Shown here piece after piece: positions 33,297 to 45,233 of a stretch of DNA of 64,000 bases. This DNA is from Hymenoscyphus infarciens. Taxonomy: Eukaryota; Ascomycota; Leotiomycetes; Helotiales; Helotiaceae. The stretch is from NCBI GenBank assembly GCA_001414345.1, contig LLCB01000004.1, positions 186,001 to 250,000 of the forward strand. The letters are read 5' to 3'. The notes beneath the pieces are model-generated. The model did no database searches, was not told where the DNA came from, and was given only the letters and a program-made list of their open reading frames with translations. How positions within the stretch are numbered: the stretch's first letter is position 1; every line of letters starts with the position of its first letter. Position numbers and translations under genes: made by a program.

Positions 33297-35218
33297 TTTC
33301 CGTCGCTGCAGGTTCAGCTGTGGCATCTTTGGATACAAGGTTCCCAAGCCACTCCAATCAATACTCGAGGCTGAACCGAGCGATACGAAGAGAGAACCAT
33401 ACGGATGGATTGGAAATGTTTTTGAGTGCAAGGTTCTTGTGTGGTATCTCGTATCTAGCTCTGTCACATTGCACAATAGTCAGGAAATGTGTCTGGCGAT
33501 GCTGGCCACGTGCCAGCCTTCCAATAATAGGCATTGAACAGCTTCAAGCAGCGCTGGAGACCCCGATGGAGGCCCAAGTAGAGCCGCGATACCCACTTAC
33601 AGCCTATGGTTGAGCGACCGTACACCTAAATAACATCTATCAAAATACATTATCCCATAAGTCCAAGATAATTAAGTCAACAACACCCAGATCTCAAAAA
33701 ATGTCTTTGTTTGAAATCTCTAGTAAAAACGTCATCTTATTAATTATCCTAAGCCTTTAAGACAATACAATGAAACAACAGATGTACAAGAGACGTTGAT
33801 TTGTTGGGGAATCTTAGCAAAATCCTAACATGTAGTTAAATTCAGCATCTGCAAGTAGAAAAAGTAGAACACACCTGTTTCAGAACAAACTCAAGTTTTT
33901 TTTACTATGATGAAATGTTAGAGACAAACGGTATAGCAATATATCCTGCATTGGACTTGACAACGCAAGTTGCAAAAAGAAGGCAGTTTTCAACATCGTC
34001 GTTTGCTGAAGGAAAACCCCTAGGAAAATTTTGATATCCATGCCTAAGCAACAATTTTTCGTAAGGTGTGTTGAAACGTTGGAGGTTAAGTTAGGTAACT
34101 TGCCATCTGGCAGCCTTCGCTTCAAAATCACAAGACCAAGACACCCAAAACCTTTGCAGGATTTCGCCGGTTTTTTCCAGTGCTCTCATGTTTATAAGAG
34201 CTGGAGTAACCCCCTCAACTTCACCACAGGCAGTGAGCATATAAGCCACAAGCCCTGGTCGATTACCAAGGTAAGGGCCCCAAGCTTTCTCCCAAGTTAA
34301 CCTACTTCTACTTGACCAACCACTACTCAAGACTTTCTAGAATGGATGCGACTATTCTGAGAAGAGCTAGGATTCAGCAACTCTCCCAGCCTTCTAGAAT
34401 AAACAATTCACATCATCAGAGAATATGTGAAGTGATAGATAGTGTGGTAAATTTAGGAGAAAGCCTATATCTACCTTTTACTTGAATAACGTTCTCAGAT
34501 CAGAAGGTCATCTCATTTGAACCTTAGTGACTCACTAAAAGAGATAAACTCAGGCAGCTATAATTCACAGCCTCCTAGTTCATAGAACAACTCATAACGA
34601 AGCTTCTGGCATAGCACGAGAAATGATGCGCTGTTTAGTGGAATAAATCAAACGGGCTAGTGAAAATAAGCAAAGTAGCAACTGATGGTATCTAAAACCC
34701 CCTTAATTTGAAAATGTCCCCACAGGTGGAACAAAGACACTAACCTTTCAAAGTTGCAAAAAAAGGCTGAGAGAATCCATTCCGATATTTGATTCTCCAA
34801 GACTTATCCATACAACAGCGAAATACCACAAATAGCGCAAGAAGGGCACCAGATACAATAAATATGGAAAAGAGAAATAGCTCGTAATACTCCACTTAAG
34901 CACAAAGAATCAACAACCAAAAACATCGTATAGACTCGACATAAGAAACTAAACGCATTGGACTTTCATCTGTGGACTTTTCAAAAAGCCCCAGGGACAA
35001 AATTTAGGCAGCGTGATATTGTTCATTTCTTCTGCTGGACTGAGTGGTGGCTGGTCATGTAGACTTCGGGTCTTCTCACCCTCGAAGCATATTAACGTAC
35101 AATGACTTTCGTGCATTGGTTGTTTGGGGGTATCCATTTGCATTCCTTGGACAATTGTGAGGGTTTCGTGGTGTGGGTTCGTAGATGCGGGTTCGTTTCG
35201 GGGAGGGAGATATCGTGT
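33297..35218. other. Gene-less AT-leaning interval
   Basis: Nothing coding is supported. The segment at 33640-33790 (attaattatcctaag) resembles the cores of the MITE-like elements at 26.4 and 27.6 kb and may be another fragment. The last few hundred bases are the 3' flank of calcineurin B. Short open frames (for example 34031-34300) have no family features. Confidence 0.4.
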
Positions 35219-36008
35219 CTAGAACTGATCTGTGGAAGGTGTTAGCAACAACTCATCGTATCCAATCCCATCAAAGCCCTGAAAGCGCAGCTACAGAAAT
35301 CGAGAAGAGGGGTAGAGAAAGAGTAATCCACATACCTAAAGTCATACTCATAGAAACATCCGTATTCTCCACCATCTTCGTAAACTCCTCAAAGCTTATC
35401 TTCCCATCACGATCCAAATCCGCCTCCATAATCGTCTTATCCACAATCTGCTGCAACTGCTGATCCTTCAAATTGCTTCCCACCATCATCTTGAGCACAA
35501 TGAACAGCTCACCATTGCTAATATATCCATCGCGATCGATATCGTAGACCTTGAATGCGAAGCGTAGTTTCTGCTCTTTGTTTCCCCGCGCCGAGAAGGC
35601 TGAGAGTCCCGAGACGAATTCTTGGAAATCGACGTCTCCGCCTCCGTCCTCGTCGAAGATTGCGATCATGCTGGAGGATTGTTAGTGTGATAATTTGAGT
35701 TTATGGACGAGGCTGTACGGACCGAGTAGCTAGGGGGTTCGAGGAGATTTGGGGCAGACTCAGGAACTCTTCTCGTTCGATGGTACCAGAGTTATCCTAA
35801 GCAGTGTGAGTATGCGAGACGTGTAGTAGGTCGAAGGGGGGTATACCAACCTTGTCAAGCTTCATGAAGCGCTTACGTATTCTCTCAACCTCATCGCGGT
35901 CAACTGTCTCGCATTAGCCCCGGCATGCCTGAATTGCAACTTGGTATGCCCCATACAGTTGGATCCCTGAACTATGTTCTCCAGCATGGCACTACTGGCG
36001 TTTCCCAT
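35219..36008 (-). CDS. cnb1: Calcineurin regulatory subunit B
   Basis: Ca2+-binding regulatory subunit of the protein phosphatase calcineurin, which controls stress response, cell wall and virulence programmes in fungi. Minus-strand exons are 35957-36008, 35851-35903, 35723-35796, 35336-35670 and 35219-35229, giving 174 residues, the standard length. The N-terminus MGNASS is a myristoylation signal. Four EF hands are visible: [39 protein letters not shown] and [13 protein letters not shown]. The final exon holds only the codons for the end of TLDQF plus stop. Intron 2 uses the donor GTTGGT. The gene diverges from epl1. Confidence 0.96.
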
Positions 36009-36643
36009 CTTGAGGTTTGTGGTGTGGAATCGGTGGGTGTGGGGTAGTGAGGGGTGGAGGGGGAGGCGGAGGCGGAGGCGGAGGGGGAGGATGGAGGGGA
36101 AGTCGAGTCAAGGCGATATAGGTAGGGAGGAGTAAGCGCCTAAGAACCGATTCAATTCTCTGAGGTTCGCCCGTGGATAAGGGGGCAGAAGGCAAGTATA
36201 AAAGGCTGAAGGTGAGCTTGTATGTTATTGACGACCTCAGATTGGCCGGCGTGAATCCGAAGTTGTCACCTTTAATAACCTGCAGGTGCCGCCTGGAGTT
36301 GTCGCTTGTGGAATCTGATATTGGATCCAGCTCAAACCGGTATAGCTTGGCGCATTCCTCACACATCAGGCAGCAACCCCACCCATTCAGGCCGCAACAC
36401 GGTGCAAGGCTCACCACAATGCGCGATGTTGCAGGGAAAAGTTTTGCACGATTGCACGACACGCCATCAACAATCGAGTTTCTACCATCAACCTCACCAC
36501 CACCCACCATGGCGTTGTGATCAAGATTCGTTTCTTCATCGCAACATGCCCCAACTTTCATCCTCTCAAATTTTCAGCGTGAAAAAGTCGCAGTCACGCG
36601 TGGAAATCCTCATCTTCGCATCGTCGCACAATCCGCTATCGCG
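36009..36643. promoter_or_regulatory. Divergent promoter region, cnb1 / epl1
   Basis: 635 bp between two divergent start codons. On the cnb1 side there is a purine-rich microsatellite of GGCGGA units (about 36059-36095; pyrimidine-rich in the cnb1 leader). No other element is identified with confidence. Confidence 0.5.
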
Positions 36644-38552
36644 ATGCGGCCCCAAGCTCCGAGAGTCGTGAGGCAACGCAAACTCAACAAAAGCGTGCCC
36701 CAACCTGTCTTGAGAGAAGACCAGATCGAGTCCGCCGAGTTCGACTCACTTCAGAATCAACAACACGTCGAAACTGGGGTAGAGCGGTCAGAAGAAAATG
36801 TGAGTATCACGTGAGGTCATCTATCGAATTGCATCGCGGTCACGTGACTTAACCCAGAGTTTATGTTGACGTCAAGGTTAGGAATACCATCTCCAAGCAG
36901 CCCTGGCTGCCAACTCTGGCAGAGCAGAGAAGCATGGAGAAAAGGAAATCCCTGCGCCCCCGGCACAGGAAAGCATTGATGTCAAATACGATGATTTGTA
37001 CTTTCTCCACGAGAAATACGAACGCCCTACTACCTACATTCGCTTTTCCGACACTGTCGAGGAAGCTTGCGGTTGTTTATATGACATGACAACCGAGGAC
37101 GATGCCTTCTTGGGAGCATACAACGAAAAGAAAAGTGCGAGCGCTCGTTGCTCGGAGGATAACTTTGAGAAGATAATGGATGCCTTTGAACTCACTGCTC
37201 AATCCCAAGCACCTTACGCAGCCCTTGACAATACAGACGTTCCTTTCGAGGGGATGAAGCCGGAGTTGTTAAAATCCCACATGGCGCCAGCTCATATTAC
37301 ACTGAAGCAAATAGCTGAGAACAAGAAGAACAAACAAATCTTGGCTGAGAACAAGCAAATCCCGGCTGATAAGTTCTTGGCGTTCGCAAAAGATATTTAT
37401 GAGCACTGGAAGGAATGCAGGCGGATCTCGGGCAACAATCCTATACAACCAAGTCTGAAGCGTGAGATACACCAGGAGAACGATGACGCCGATCCATATG
37501 TTTGCTTCCGTCGTCGTGACGTCCGGGCACCAAGGAAGACCAGAGCTCGTGATGTGCAGAGTACGGACAAGCTGAAGCGGTTAAGGAAAGAAATCGAGGA
37601 TGGCCGTAATCTTGTTAAATCCGTACTAAAGCGCGAGAAAGTGAAAGAAGAGCTCTTGAAGGTTGACCGTGATATCTTCGAGAGGCGTAAGAAGCTCAAG
37701 GAGGTCAAGGGGAAACTGGGTATCAAGGGCGATGACGAGGACCTCATCAACCAAAAGGTAAGAGCTTCAACTCTTGATTTGGCAACCATTGCTGACTTGA
37801 AACAGCCACAGAAGAGAAAGCTCTCGGACTTCCCTCCCAGCATGCAACGACCACCTGCTGGCCAAATACGCATGCCTCCTCATGTCGACGGCCGGGTAAT
37901 GAATGCTGAGCTCTTGCAATTACGTGATGTGAAGGAGCAACGCGAGCGTGATCTTCAAAAAGAAATCGAAGAACAGACGCTGCAACATCGTAAATGGAAT
38001 GAAAACCATATCGATGTGACACGAGAATCTCTCTCACCAGTCAATGGGCAAGGACCCGATACTGGTTTCCGTCCCGCAACAGCGCAATACCAGTACTTGA
38101 TGACACCTCCGTCATCTGTGACCTCGGAAACGTTTGATCAACCATTTCCAGCTCACGAAAACCATGAAGCGCTCACAGTTCGGTACAGCAGTCCTCCTGA
38201 AGAAGAAGAAAAGAAGACACAGCCAGCATATCGTCGGCGAATTGGTCGTGGTGGCCGTTTGTGGATCGACCGTAGAGGAATGTCATCGGCGGTAAAAGGA
38301 CCTGTGGATGATGTTGTGTCTGATCGGTCGAAGTATGACCTCGACGACGATGACGGCCCGGTTGTGTATGAAGTTGATCCGTACGACACGAAGGCTTTGC
38401 GATTCCGCGGGACTATACCATTCCCTCCTCATCTGTTTCCTCAGCATGCTAGGCAGGACAATAGAAATCGACCTGTTGGGGGTAGTCCGTTGAATAATCG
38501 AGCGGCTGCAGCGGTGCAACAACAACCGTCAGCACCCGCAGCACCAACCTGA
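36644..38552 (+). CDS. epl1: Enhancer of polycomb-like Epl1, NuA4 subunit
   Basis: Scaffold of the NuA4/piccolo histone acetyltransferase, linking Esa1 and Yng2 to the nucleosome. Exons 36644-36799, 36882-37757 and 37806-38552 give about 592 residues, normal for fungi. The N-terminus RPQAPRVVRQRKLNK and REDQIESAEF, then ETGVERSEEN joined to EYHLQAAL across intron 1, are the EPcA domain. A Lys/Arg/Glu-rich helical region (about 270-340) ends in KGDDEDLINQK. The second intron is 48 nt with no stop in frame, so retention would add 16 residues; I splice it because LINQK-PQKRK matches the family and the ends are gtaag/acag. The tail is Pro/Gln rich. Convergent with the SET methyltransferase. Confidence 0.93.
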
Positions 38553-38907
38553 AAGCCAGCATCAAAACAAGAAAATAAAATTCCCTTCTACGCCAAATCG
38601 GCGTTGTACATCACACACATCTTTGTAGGACATCGTTTCCGGATGTTCTTATCGGATTGGGGGCGTTGCCCAGGGTTCAGGGCTAGCAAAGCATTGTTGT
38701 TGAAGTAGATTCTCTGTCCCATTACCCATCTGTTGGTCATAGGTGACTTGTTGTACTTTAGCCCGGAGAAAACTGAATATGGAGCATCTCCAAGGAAAAG
38801 GAGAGCTTCATTAAGAGGCCAAATTCTCTGATAAAAAACGCATTCCAAACAATCTTGACTGATATATATAGGCGTGATGTAACTCCAGTCTGATGTGTGT
38901 AATTTGC
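38553..38907. other. Convergent 3' region, epl1 / SET gene
   Basis: 355 bp between two convergent stop codons; it holds the 3' ends of both transcripts. A T-run (38924-38929) lies just inside the SET gene's last codons. A minus-strand open frame here (38588-38911) looks incidental. Confidence 0.5.
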
Positions 38908-40546
38908 TCAATTAAATCGTCTTTTTTTGGTTGGATTGGAAGTTTCGTTGGAATGTTTTCGGCGATTGGTCCCTTTCGAGTCGTTAAGCGGCGATTCTCG
39001 AATGGTTCGCATGCGTTTGTTGACTCCTGAAAACGATGAAGCCTCCTCGAATGCTCCCCTCAAAACCTTCTTTTCTCCCTTTCTAACTTGGACGGCCATA
39101 CCAGTACGTCTTGGGAGGTTTCCTGCTCGTATCAGACTTTCGTCCTCTTCCAGGGTGGTCGCGTACTGTTTTTCTCTTCTCTTGATCAATACAGCCAAAA
39201 CTTGACCGACAAGCTCAGTAGCTAGCTTTGAGCGACTGGGTAGAGAGGTTTTTGCGGTTGTGACTGCTTCCAGATTTTCTTCGTCCAAAAGTAGCAGGTA
39301 GAGGAAAGCCAGAAGTTCATCTGGAATAGCCGGGCCATCTGGTCCGCTGTGGGCGAGATCATACGTCTCCTCGAGAACGCCTTCACGGTCCGCTAAATTT
39401 ACCCGTTTTTCAAGGTCGCTGGAATTTATTGGATCTAGGTGTTTTCCGGCTGCCAACTCCAGCTCAACACTCATTGCTGATGTAATGAGTGTTGTGGAGA
39501 TTTCAGCAACGTCGTAAGAAGAGTAGTTTTCCGTCACATATCCATAGCGACGTAGTAAATCAGACCGGGGAAGCTGGCCATAGTCGTTCAGGATTTCTTG
39601 GCCTTCAGAAATTGGCTTGATGGTCCTCATTTCCAAATCCTCATTGTCGCAACACAAACGTGCATTATTTCGCTCTGCGTCTGCGTTTAACATGTCCGCG
39701 AGTGGGATCATGGAAAGGATGGTCTTTTCGTCTTCTCCGTCATCCGAAACCAATTCGTCGGCCTCCCCCTCAGCAACTCCGCTGTCCAGCTTAGAGGTTG
39801 TTTCTTCGGGAATATCGAAAGCATAGGCCATTATAACGGATGCCACTCGGTGGTACATGTCGCTGTTATATTGTCCAAACCCCAGTGGCACAAGGTACTT
39901 GGAGAACATCTCCTCAGCATCAGCCCTGCCGATTTTCCCAACAACGGTACTGGCCTGTAGCTCCGCGAGCTCTGCATCAGACCAGAATATCAGACTGTCG
40001 AGGTCTTCAGGTAGTACCGCGGAATATGGCGCCCATTTCGAACTTTGTTGTTGGCCTTCGGAGATCATGGCTGCGGTGAGGGCCTGTGACGTGGTCAGCG
40101 AATCGTTCCATTTTGTTAGATTTGAAATACCTACCAACCAAGGAGGCATGTTGCCCAATGCCTCTCTCGTCGAGTTCGCGCTGTCGTTAGCTAGAATAGT
40201 ATTCATGTTGAGTACGAGATTTCGTGGTATGCTGAAGATAACCTCGTCTTCCTCGAAGGATGCGGCGGCAACTGGGAAATTGTTAGAAACATGCGCCAGG
40301 AAATATTTACAAACCCTAGCTCCGGAAGAAAAGCATGGAGATGGAGAAACCGTAGATAGGAGCTAAATTTCCTCCACAAAAAGTCCGTAAACAAGAAAGA
40401 GAAATGGTTGAAAACTTACCAACCCCACGTCCTCTACCTTCTCCTCTGAAATCTCGGATTGACATTTTGGGATTGATGCTAACTCCAAATTCGGATAGCC
40501 ACGATAGGAAGGCCTCCGTCGTGGCCTGAAATGTATCCTCTCCCAT
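38908..40546 (-). CDS. rkm4: SET-domain protein, Rkm4/SETD6-like
   Basis: Probable protein-lysine methyltransferase of the Rkm4/SETD6 class (Rkm4 monomethylates ribosomal protein eL42 in yeast). Minus-strand exons 40420-40546, 40135-40271 and 38908-40083 give about 479 residues. The split SET domain starts with RGRGVVAAASFEEDEVIFSI, has an inserted helical region after SKWAPYSAVLP, and ends with IPLADMLNAD, GQEILNDYGQLPRSDLLRRYG. The C-terminal half fits a Rubisco-LSMT substrate-binding-like fold and ends in a basic, nuclear-signal-like tail (PTKKRRFN). The second intron (40084-40134, 51 nt) lacks an in-frame stop; I remove it because PPWL-ALTAAM fits the family. Divergent from kae1. Substrate is inferred from family only. 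Confidence 0.85.
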
Positions 40547-41213
40547 GGTCAAAGAAGTCGAGTACAAGAGGAAGAGAAGTTGGTGGGTGTGTTCAGTGAG
40601 TTTGTAAAGAAAAGTATCCGGCGGCTGCTCGATTTCTGAGCACTACAGCCTAAGCGAGTACAAGGATGATGCTATGGACATTAAAAGCGGCAGTAAAGAG
40701 CTCGATGTTGCAACTTTCTTTCCTCGTCCAAGTAGAATTTCGTAAATGCACTAAATTGTTTAAGGTATTTGAAGGTGTTTATTTGAAACCCCTGGGGAAT
40801 TTGTGTATAAGAAGATTAGGTGCCTAGGTAGGGTAAGCCGGTACGAACTTGAGGTTGCTGCCGCTTTTAATGTGCATCGAGAGAAACCCGAAGAACAAAC
40901 ACCAGCAATTTTCCCCTCCTCCCACACCCTCGAGAAACTCGACTGGCTGATAAAACTTTTCGAAATCCATCTGATATTCTTCATCTGAATTCCACATCTC
41001 GATTTTACCGCAACCTCCTTCCGGCGCATGATTTCCTAAATTTCACCCAGCTTTGCCTCCTACGCCATTGTTGACAATCTTATCGACGATTAGGGAGCCT
41101 TGTCCACACTACGAGTATCCATCCCAAAAGGCGGGGCTCTTTTCTCAAGGGTTGCCGGTTTCCATTCATTTCCCCCAAACAAAAAATCACATCTACCCCT
41201 TCCATCCACAACA
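40547..41213. promoter_or_regulatory. Divergent promoter region, rkm4 / kae1
   Basis: About 670 bp between divergent start codons. No clear element was identified. The reading frame of Kae1 stays open upstream to 41100, but that extension is not family-like. Confidence 0.4.
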
Positions 41214-42263
41214 ATGATTGCCATAGGGCTTGAAGGCAGTGCAAACAAGCTTGGGGTAGGCATCATCTCCCACCCCTCGCCTGGAAAACCAGCACTCATC
41301 CTCTCCAACATCCGCCATACCTTCGTTTCCCCGCCTGGAGAAGGTTTCCTTCCCAAGGACACGGCTAAACACCATCGATCATGGGTCGTCAAACTGGTTA
41401 AGCAGGCTATGGCTGAAGCCAAGGTCGCGATCAAGGATGTGGATTGTATTTGCTATACCAAAGGGCCGGGGATGGGTGCGCCCTTACAGAGTGTCGCTGT
41501 CGCTGCGAGGATGCTTTCTCTGCTGTGGCAGAAGGAGCTGGTGGGGGTCAATCACTGTGTTGGACATATTGAGATGGGAAGGGAGATTACGGGCGCGCAA
41601 AATCCGGTGGTGTTGTATGTGAGTGGAGGGAATACACAGGTTATCGCATACGCGGAGCAACGATATCGAATATTTGGGGAGGCTTTGGATATTGCGGTTG
41701 GGAATTGTCTTGATCGATTTGCGCGAACCCTCGAGATCAGCAATGATCCTGCGCCGGGCTATAATATCGAACAATTGGCGAAGAAGGGAAAGGTTTTGTT
41801 GGATTTGCCGTATGCTGTTAAAGGCATGGATTGTTCATTTGCGGGGATACTGTCCAGTATTGATCTTCTTGCGGCGGAACTTAAGAATAATCCTGAGTGG
41901 AAGGACCCGATCACTGGAGAAGTCATCACTACCGCCGATTTGTGTTTCAGTCTACAAGAAACCGTCTTTGCCATGCTAGTCGAGATCACGGAGAGAGCAA
42001 TGGCTCACGTTGGAAGTCACCAAGTGTTGATTGTTGGTGGTGTAGGCTGCAACGAAAGACTGCAAGATATGATGGGATTGATGGCCAAAGACCGTGGCGG
42101 AAGTGTTTTTGCTACCGACGAACGCTTCTGTATCGACAATGGGATCATGATTGCTCACGCAGGTTTACTGGCTTACGAGACCGGGTTTCGAACTTCCCTT
42201 GACGACAGTACCTGTACGCAAAGATTTAGAACTGATGAAGTTTTCGTCAAGTGGCGAGATTGA
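41214..42263 (+). CDS. kae1: Kae1/Osgep, KEOPS tRNA t6A transferase
   Basis: Catalytic subunit of KEOPS, which transfers the threonylcarbamoyl group to A37 of ANN-reading tRNAs (t6A). Intronless, 349 residues, matching family length. ASKHA-fold signatures are clear: [17 protein letters not shown] at the start, the metal-binding His pair in [23 protein letters not shown], the [17 protein letters not shown] segment, and [11 protein letters not shown] with [13 protein letters not shown] near the end. The cytosolic or nuclear form is indicated; the upstream in-frame ATG (41100) would add 38 residues and could mimic a mitochondrial leader, but the ATG at 41214 matches homologues exactly. Convergent with the small membrane protein gene. 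Confidence 0.95.
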   Translation: MIAIGLEGSANKLGVGIISHPSPGKPALILSNIRHTFVSPPGEGFLPKDTAKHHRSWVVKLVKQAMAEAKVAIKDVDCICYTKGPGMGAPLQSVAVAARMLSLLWQKELVGVNHCVGHIEMGREITGAQNPVVLYVSGGNTQVIAYAEQRYRIFGEALDIAVGNCLDRFARTLEISNDPAPGYNIEQLAKKGKVLLDLPYAVKGMDCSFAGILSSIDLLAAELKNNPEWKDPITGEVITTADLCFSLQETVFAMLVEITERAMAHVGSHQVLIVGGVGCNERLQDMMGLMAKDRGGSVFATDERFCIDNGIMIAHAGLLAYETGFRTSLDDSTCTQRFRTDEVFVKWRD

Positions 42264-42446
42264 TTTGAGCAAACATTACTCGATTACTTCCAGCTCTCGA
42301 AATTACATACAAGCAATGGACAGGCCTAGTAGGCTATTGCCTTCGCTCTTCACAACACAATAGGTCAGACCGCAATCGACCATCTTCCACTTGGTAGCTG
42401 GGCATTGCCTGGTTAAAAAAAATCATGCATCAGCTTGACATCTTCT

Positions 42447-43003
42447 TCAAAATCCGTCCTCCGAGGTATCATCTTCCTCGAGAATTGTTTGCCTCAGCAG
42501 ACCTTCCTTGTCTCCACGTCTTCCTCTATCGAGCCATACCGCTTGCTTCTGCGATGAAGAGCTGCTATCTCCCGTCTCGGTTTCTTTCAAAATGGAAGTT
42601 TCCCAAGCATCCTCCAACATTCTCTTTTCCCTTGCCGCACGCACCGAAGCTGCCGATCGGCCTTTTTCTTGAGGTTCAGGTGTCAAATGGAGGACAGACA
42701 CAAGAGCACTTGACGATAGGTGGAGAATGGAGCCCGTGACCAGGCCCACAAGCGCTGCAATTCCGAGATATATGTAGACAGTCTTTTGCTGGCATTAGCT
42801 TTGTACTGCACTTATTGGGCGATTGAGCTTACCTCGAACTTGGCCAATAATCTCAAGGGGAACAAGGACAGATCTAACAGATAGCCTCCGAGGTGGATGA
42901 TTGGAGCAAGAACTATCAGCAAGAGTTGATAGAGAAATTTGAGAGGAAGTAGTAGATGTGGAAGACCGTGGACGATGCTCGAGGCAACCGATAACCAGCT
43001 CAT
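42447..43003 (-). CDS. Small membrane protein, function unknown
   Basis: Minus-strand exons 42833-43003 and 42447-42782 (50-nt intron, phase 0) give 168 residues. The N-terminus MSWLSVASSIVHGLPHLLLP is followed by a long hydrophobic stretch (LYQLLLIVLAPIIHLGGYLL). A second hydrophobic segment spans the splice junction region (VYIYLGIAALVGLVTGSIL). The C-terminal half is charged and polar, ending in an acidic LEEDDTSEDGF. Topology would be two membrane segments with a cytosolic tail. The organelle is unknown. An in-frame ATG upstream (43114) would add 37 residues. I do not recognise the family; the intact splice frame supports a real gene. Confidence 0.7.
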
Positions 43004-43728
43004 GGCTGGAAAAAAGAGCTTATACCAGCTGAATGGAGTGCGAAGAGGGTAGCGAAAATCCGCCTTAGTTATGAAGAATATTCTTTGATGGAGGCATTGT
43101 GCACTCACTCCCAACTGCGCTCAATGAAACAACAACCTTGGTGGTCGAGTGAAGTGACATTTAACCTCCCCTGCGAGGCCTGTTTGGGACTAGCGTATAT
43201 TTCGTCGGAAGCAGATCCTTGCCTTGCTCTTCACCCCACATCTAGCTGGAGGTGTTGTCCGATGTTCCAGGTTCTCAGCGGGGAGAGGTGGAGTGGTACT
43301 ACCCTTTTTCGTTTGCGCGTCAAACCTCCCCTCCTTCTGTTTCCCAAGTCTTTGCCAGTGTTTTGCCATCTTCCTCGACCTCAATTCTTTGCCTACCATC
43401 TGCCACGCATTTGACAATCTCAATCTCACTCTCACATTCACATCTGGGCTGAGAGCCGCTCGTCCTGCCACCAAACGCTCGTCGCCTTCAGGTTCCTTAT
43501 CGCGGCTGCCCGTTCCACAACACCATCGCAACTGCCCTGCAACCAACTCATAGGTCCCATGATGCTCAAGTCCATGCTCCTCGAACTCTAAGTAAAACAA
43601 GTCACACACGCCAGACCGATCAGACCGATCAGACCGACCAGACCGACTAGAGAAAGCGACCCGTACCGTACCGTACCATATTCAGATAGCCTGCACTAGA
43701 TAGCGAAAGATAGCCAAAGATAGCCACA
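43004..43728. promoter_or_regulatory. Divergent promoter region, membrane protein / Snf1 beta
   Basis: About 725 bp between divergent starts. Near the Snf1-beta start lie four near-identical 9-mers, cagaccgat/c (43612-43647), then ccgta repeats (43661-43676) and three gatag-containing repeats (43697-43724), a chain of short tandem repeats in the leader. An isolated ggcctgtttgg at about 43176 resembles a MITE end but has no partner. Confidence 0.55.
43612..43647 (+). repeat. 9-bp tandem repeat (cagaccgat x4)
   Basis: Four adjacent copies of cagaccgat, the last two ending in c rather than t, in the leader of the Snf1-beta gene. Confidence 0.85.
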
Positions 43729-45233
43729 ATGGGCAATAATCCGTCTTCCAACGTTCGGTCGCCGCCGTCGCATTCTGCTTCACCCTCGCCCGGCCATGAT
43801 TCCTCGTCTGCCTCCTCTCGAAGAGTAATCCATCCTCAACGATCTGCCGCTGCCGCTGCTCCTGAACCTTCTCTAGCACAAGCCCGTGGCACAACCATCA
43901 CTACACACCGCCCTCGTCCTTCACAGTCCACTCCTCTCTCTCTTCCAAATCACCCTCCCCAAAGCGCCCCTACTCCTCCCCAACATACCAACGAGCCAGC
44001 CCAGCAGTCAAGAGAGATACCCAAAGCTATCCCAGATCAACCTAGCAAGCCCGTTGATGTGCCTGCGCCAGCCACGAACCCCGATACTTCCTCCTTGACA
44101 TCCTACTCCCAGTCGATCGAGCCATCTGGGCCACCACAAGATATGTCGTACCACCTTACCCGACCACCTAGACTACCCCTTCCAATTGAGGAAGAGGTTC
44201 ATACACCAGGCTCGCCAATTATTGCACCAGCCGATGTTGATGTTCCAGCATTGGATATAGAGCCACTCGACGAAGTTCTGCCCAGGCGCTCTTCGGCACT
44301 TAGCAATACTACAATCGATGAGGAAGATGCTGAGGAGCTACGTGTTGATAAAACAAAGGCGACTGTGCCAACGACACTCGAGTGGCTGGAGGGAAAGGGA
44401 GGAGAGAAAGTCTATGTGACAGGTACAATTTTCCAATGGAACAAGAAGCACCGACTCCACCCAGTGCAAGTACCACCAGCGTGACTTCTCAATCAAGAAC
44501 AAAACACAATTCTAATATAATTTCTTTAGTGAGGGAAAACCAGGAGTGTTCCGCTCTTTCATCCATGTCCGACCTGGAACCCACCATGTTAGATTCATTG
44601 TCGACGGAGTAATGACATGCTCCAAGAATCTCCCAACCACCGTCGATTTCGGCAACAACCTCGTAAACTACATCGAAGTCAGCGCCGACGACCTTCCAAA
44701 AGACATTCCTGCCACAGAAGAAGCCCCTGGAGCCCCCGGAGCCCCAGTGATCAACCCAGAAGACCAAGTGCCCCCCTCCAAAAAGCACGATATCAACCCC
44801 TCAGACGATGAACAATCCAAAGCAGCAAAAGCCCCAAAAACAAAACCAGTTCTCCCCGCAGCCCGCTACTCGTCGCAAGTCCCACAATATCTTCTTGATC
44901 TCGATAAAGAAGAGGGGTCTGAAGCGTATCAGTATGCCGCGGCGGCTATTGAGAAATTACCTACGCCTCCGACACTACCGGGTTTTCTGGGCAAGCCGAT
45001 TTTGAATGCCGCGACGCCGATGAAGGATGATAATAGTGTTCTGACTATGCCGAATCATACGGTGCTTAATCATTTGGCAACTAGTAGTATTAAAAATAAT
45101 GTGCTGGCTGTGAGTGCTACGACTAGGTATAAACGGAAGGTGAGTTGTGGATATTCTTGTTTTGTGGATTTCGTACTAATTGAAATCTTAGTACGTAACG
45201 ACTATTATGTATAAACCTACTGGTGATGATTGA
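43729..45233 (+). CDS. Snf1/AMPK beta subunit (Sip2/Gal83-like)
   Basis: Beta subunit that scaffolds the Snf1/AMPK kinase for glucose and energy sensing. Exons 43729-44480, 44530-45139 and 45192-45233 give 467 residues. It begins MGNNPSS, an N-myristoylation signal, followed by a disordered Pro/Ser/Thr-rich region (2-200). The glycogen-binding-like CBM48 module runs from KVYVTGTIFQWNKKHRL across intron 1 to PGTHHVRFIVDG. The C-terminal ASC domain starts near QVPQYLLDLDKE and ends TTRYKRK-YVTTIMYKP, completed by the 14-codon last exon. Intron 1 (49 nt) uses the donor GTGACT with a CTAAT branch site. Single fungal beta subunits are typical of Pezizomycotina. Confidence 0.93.

Noticed and set aside
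43170..43200. Isolated ggcctgtttggg, like a MITE end
   Set aside because: No inverted partner or target duplication nearby.
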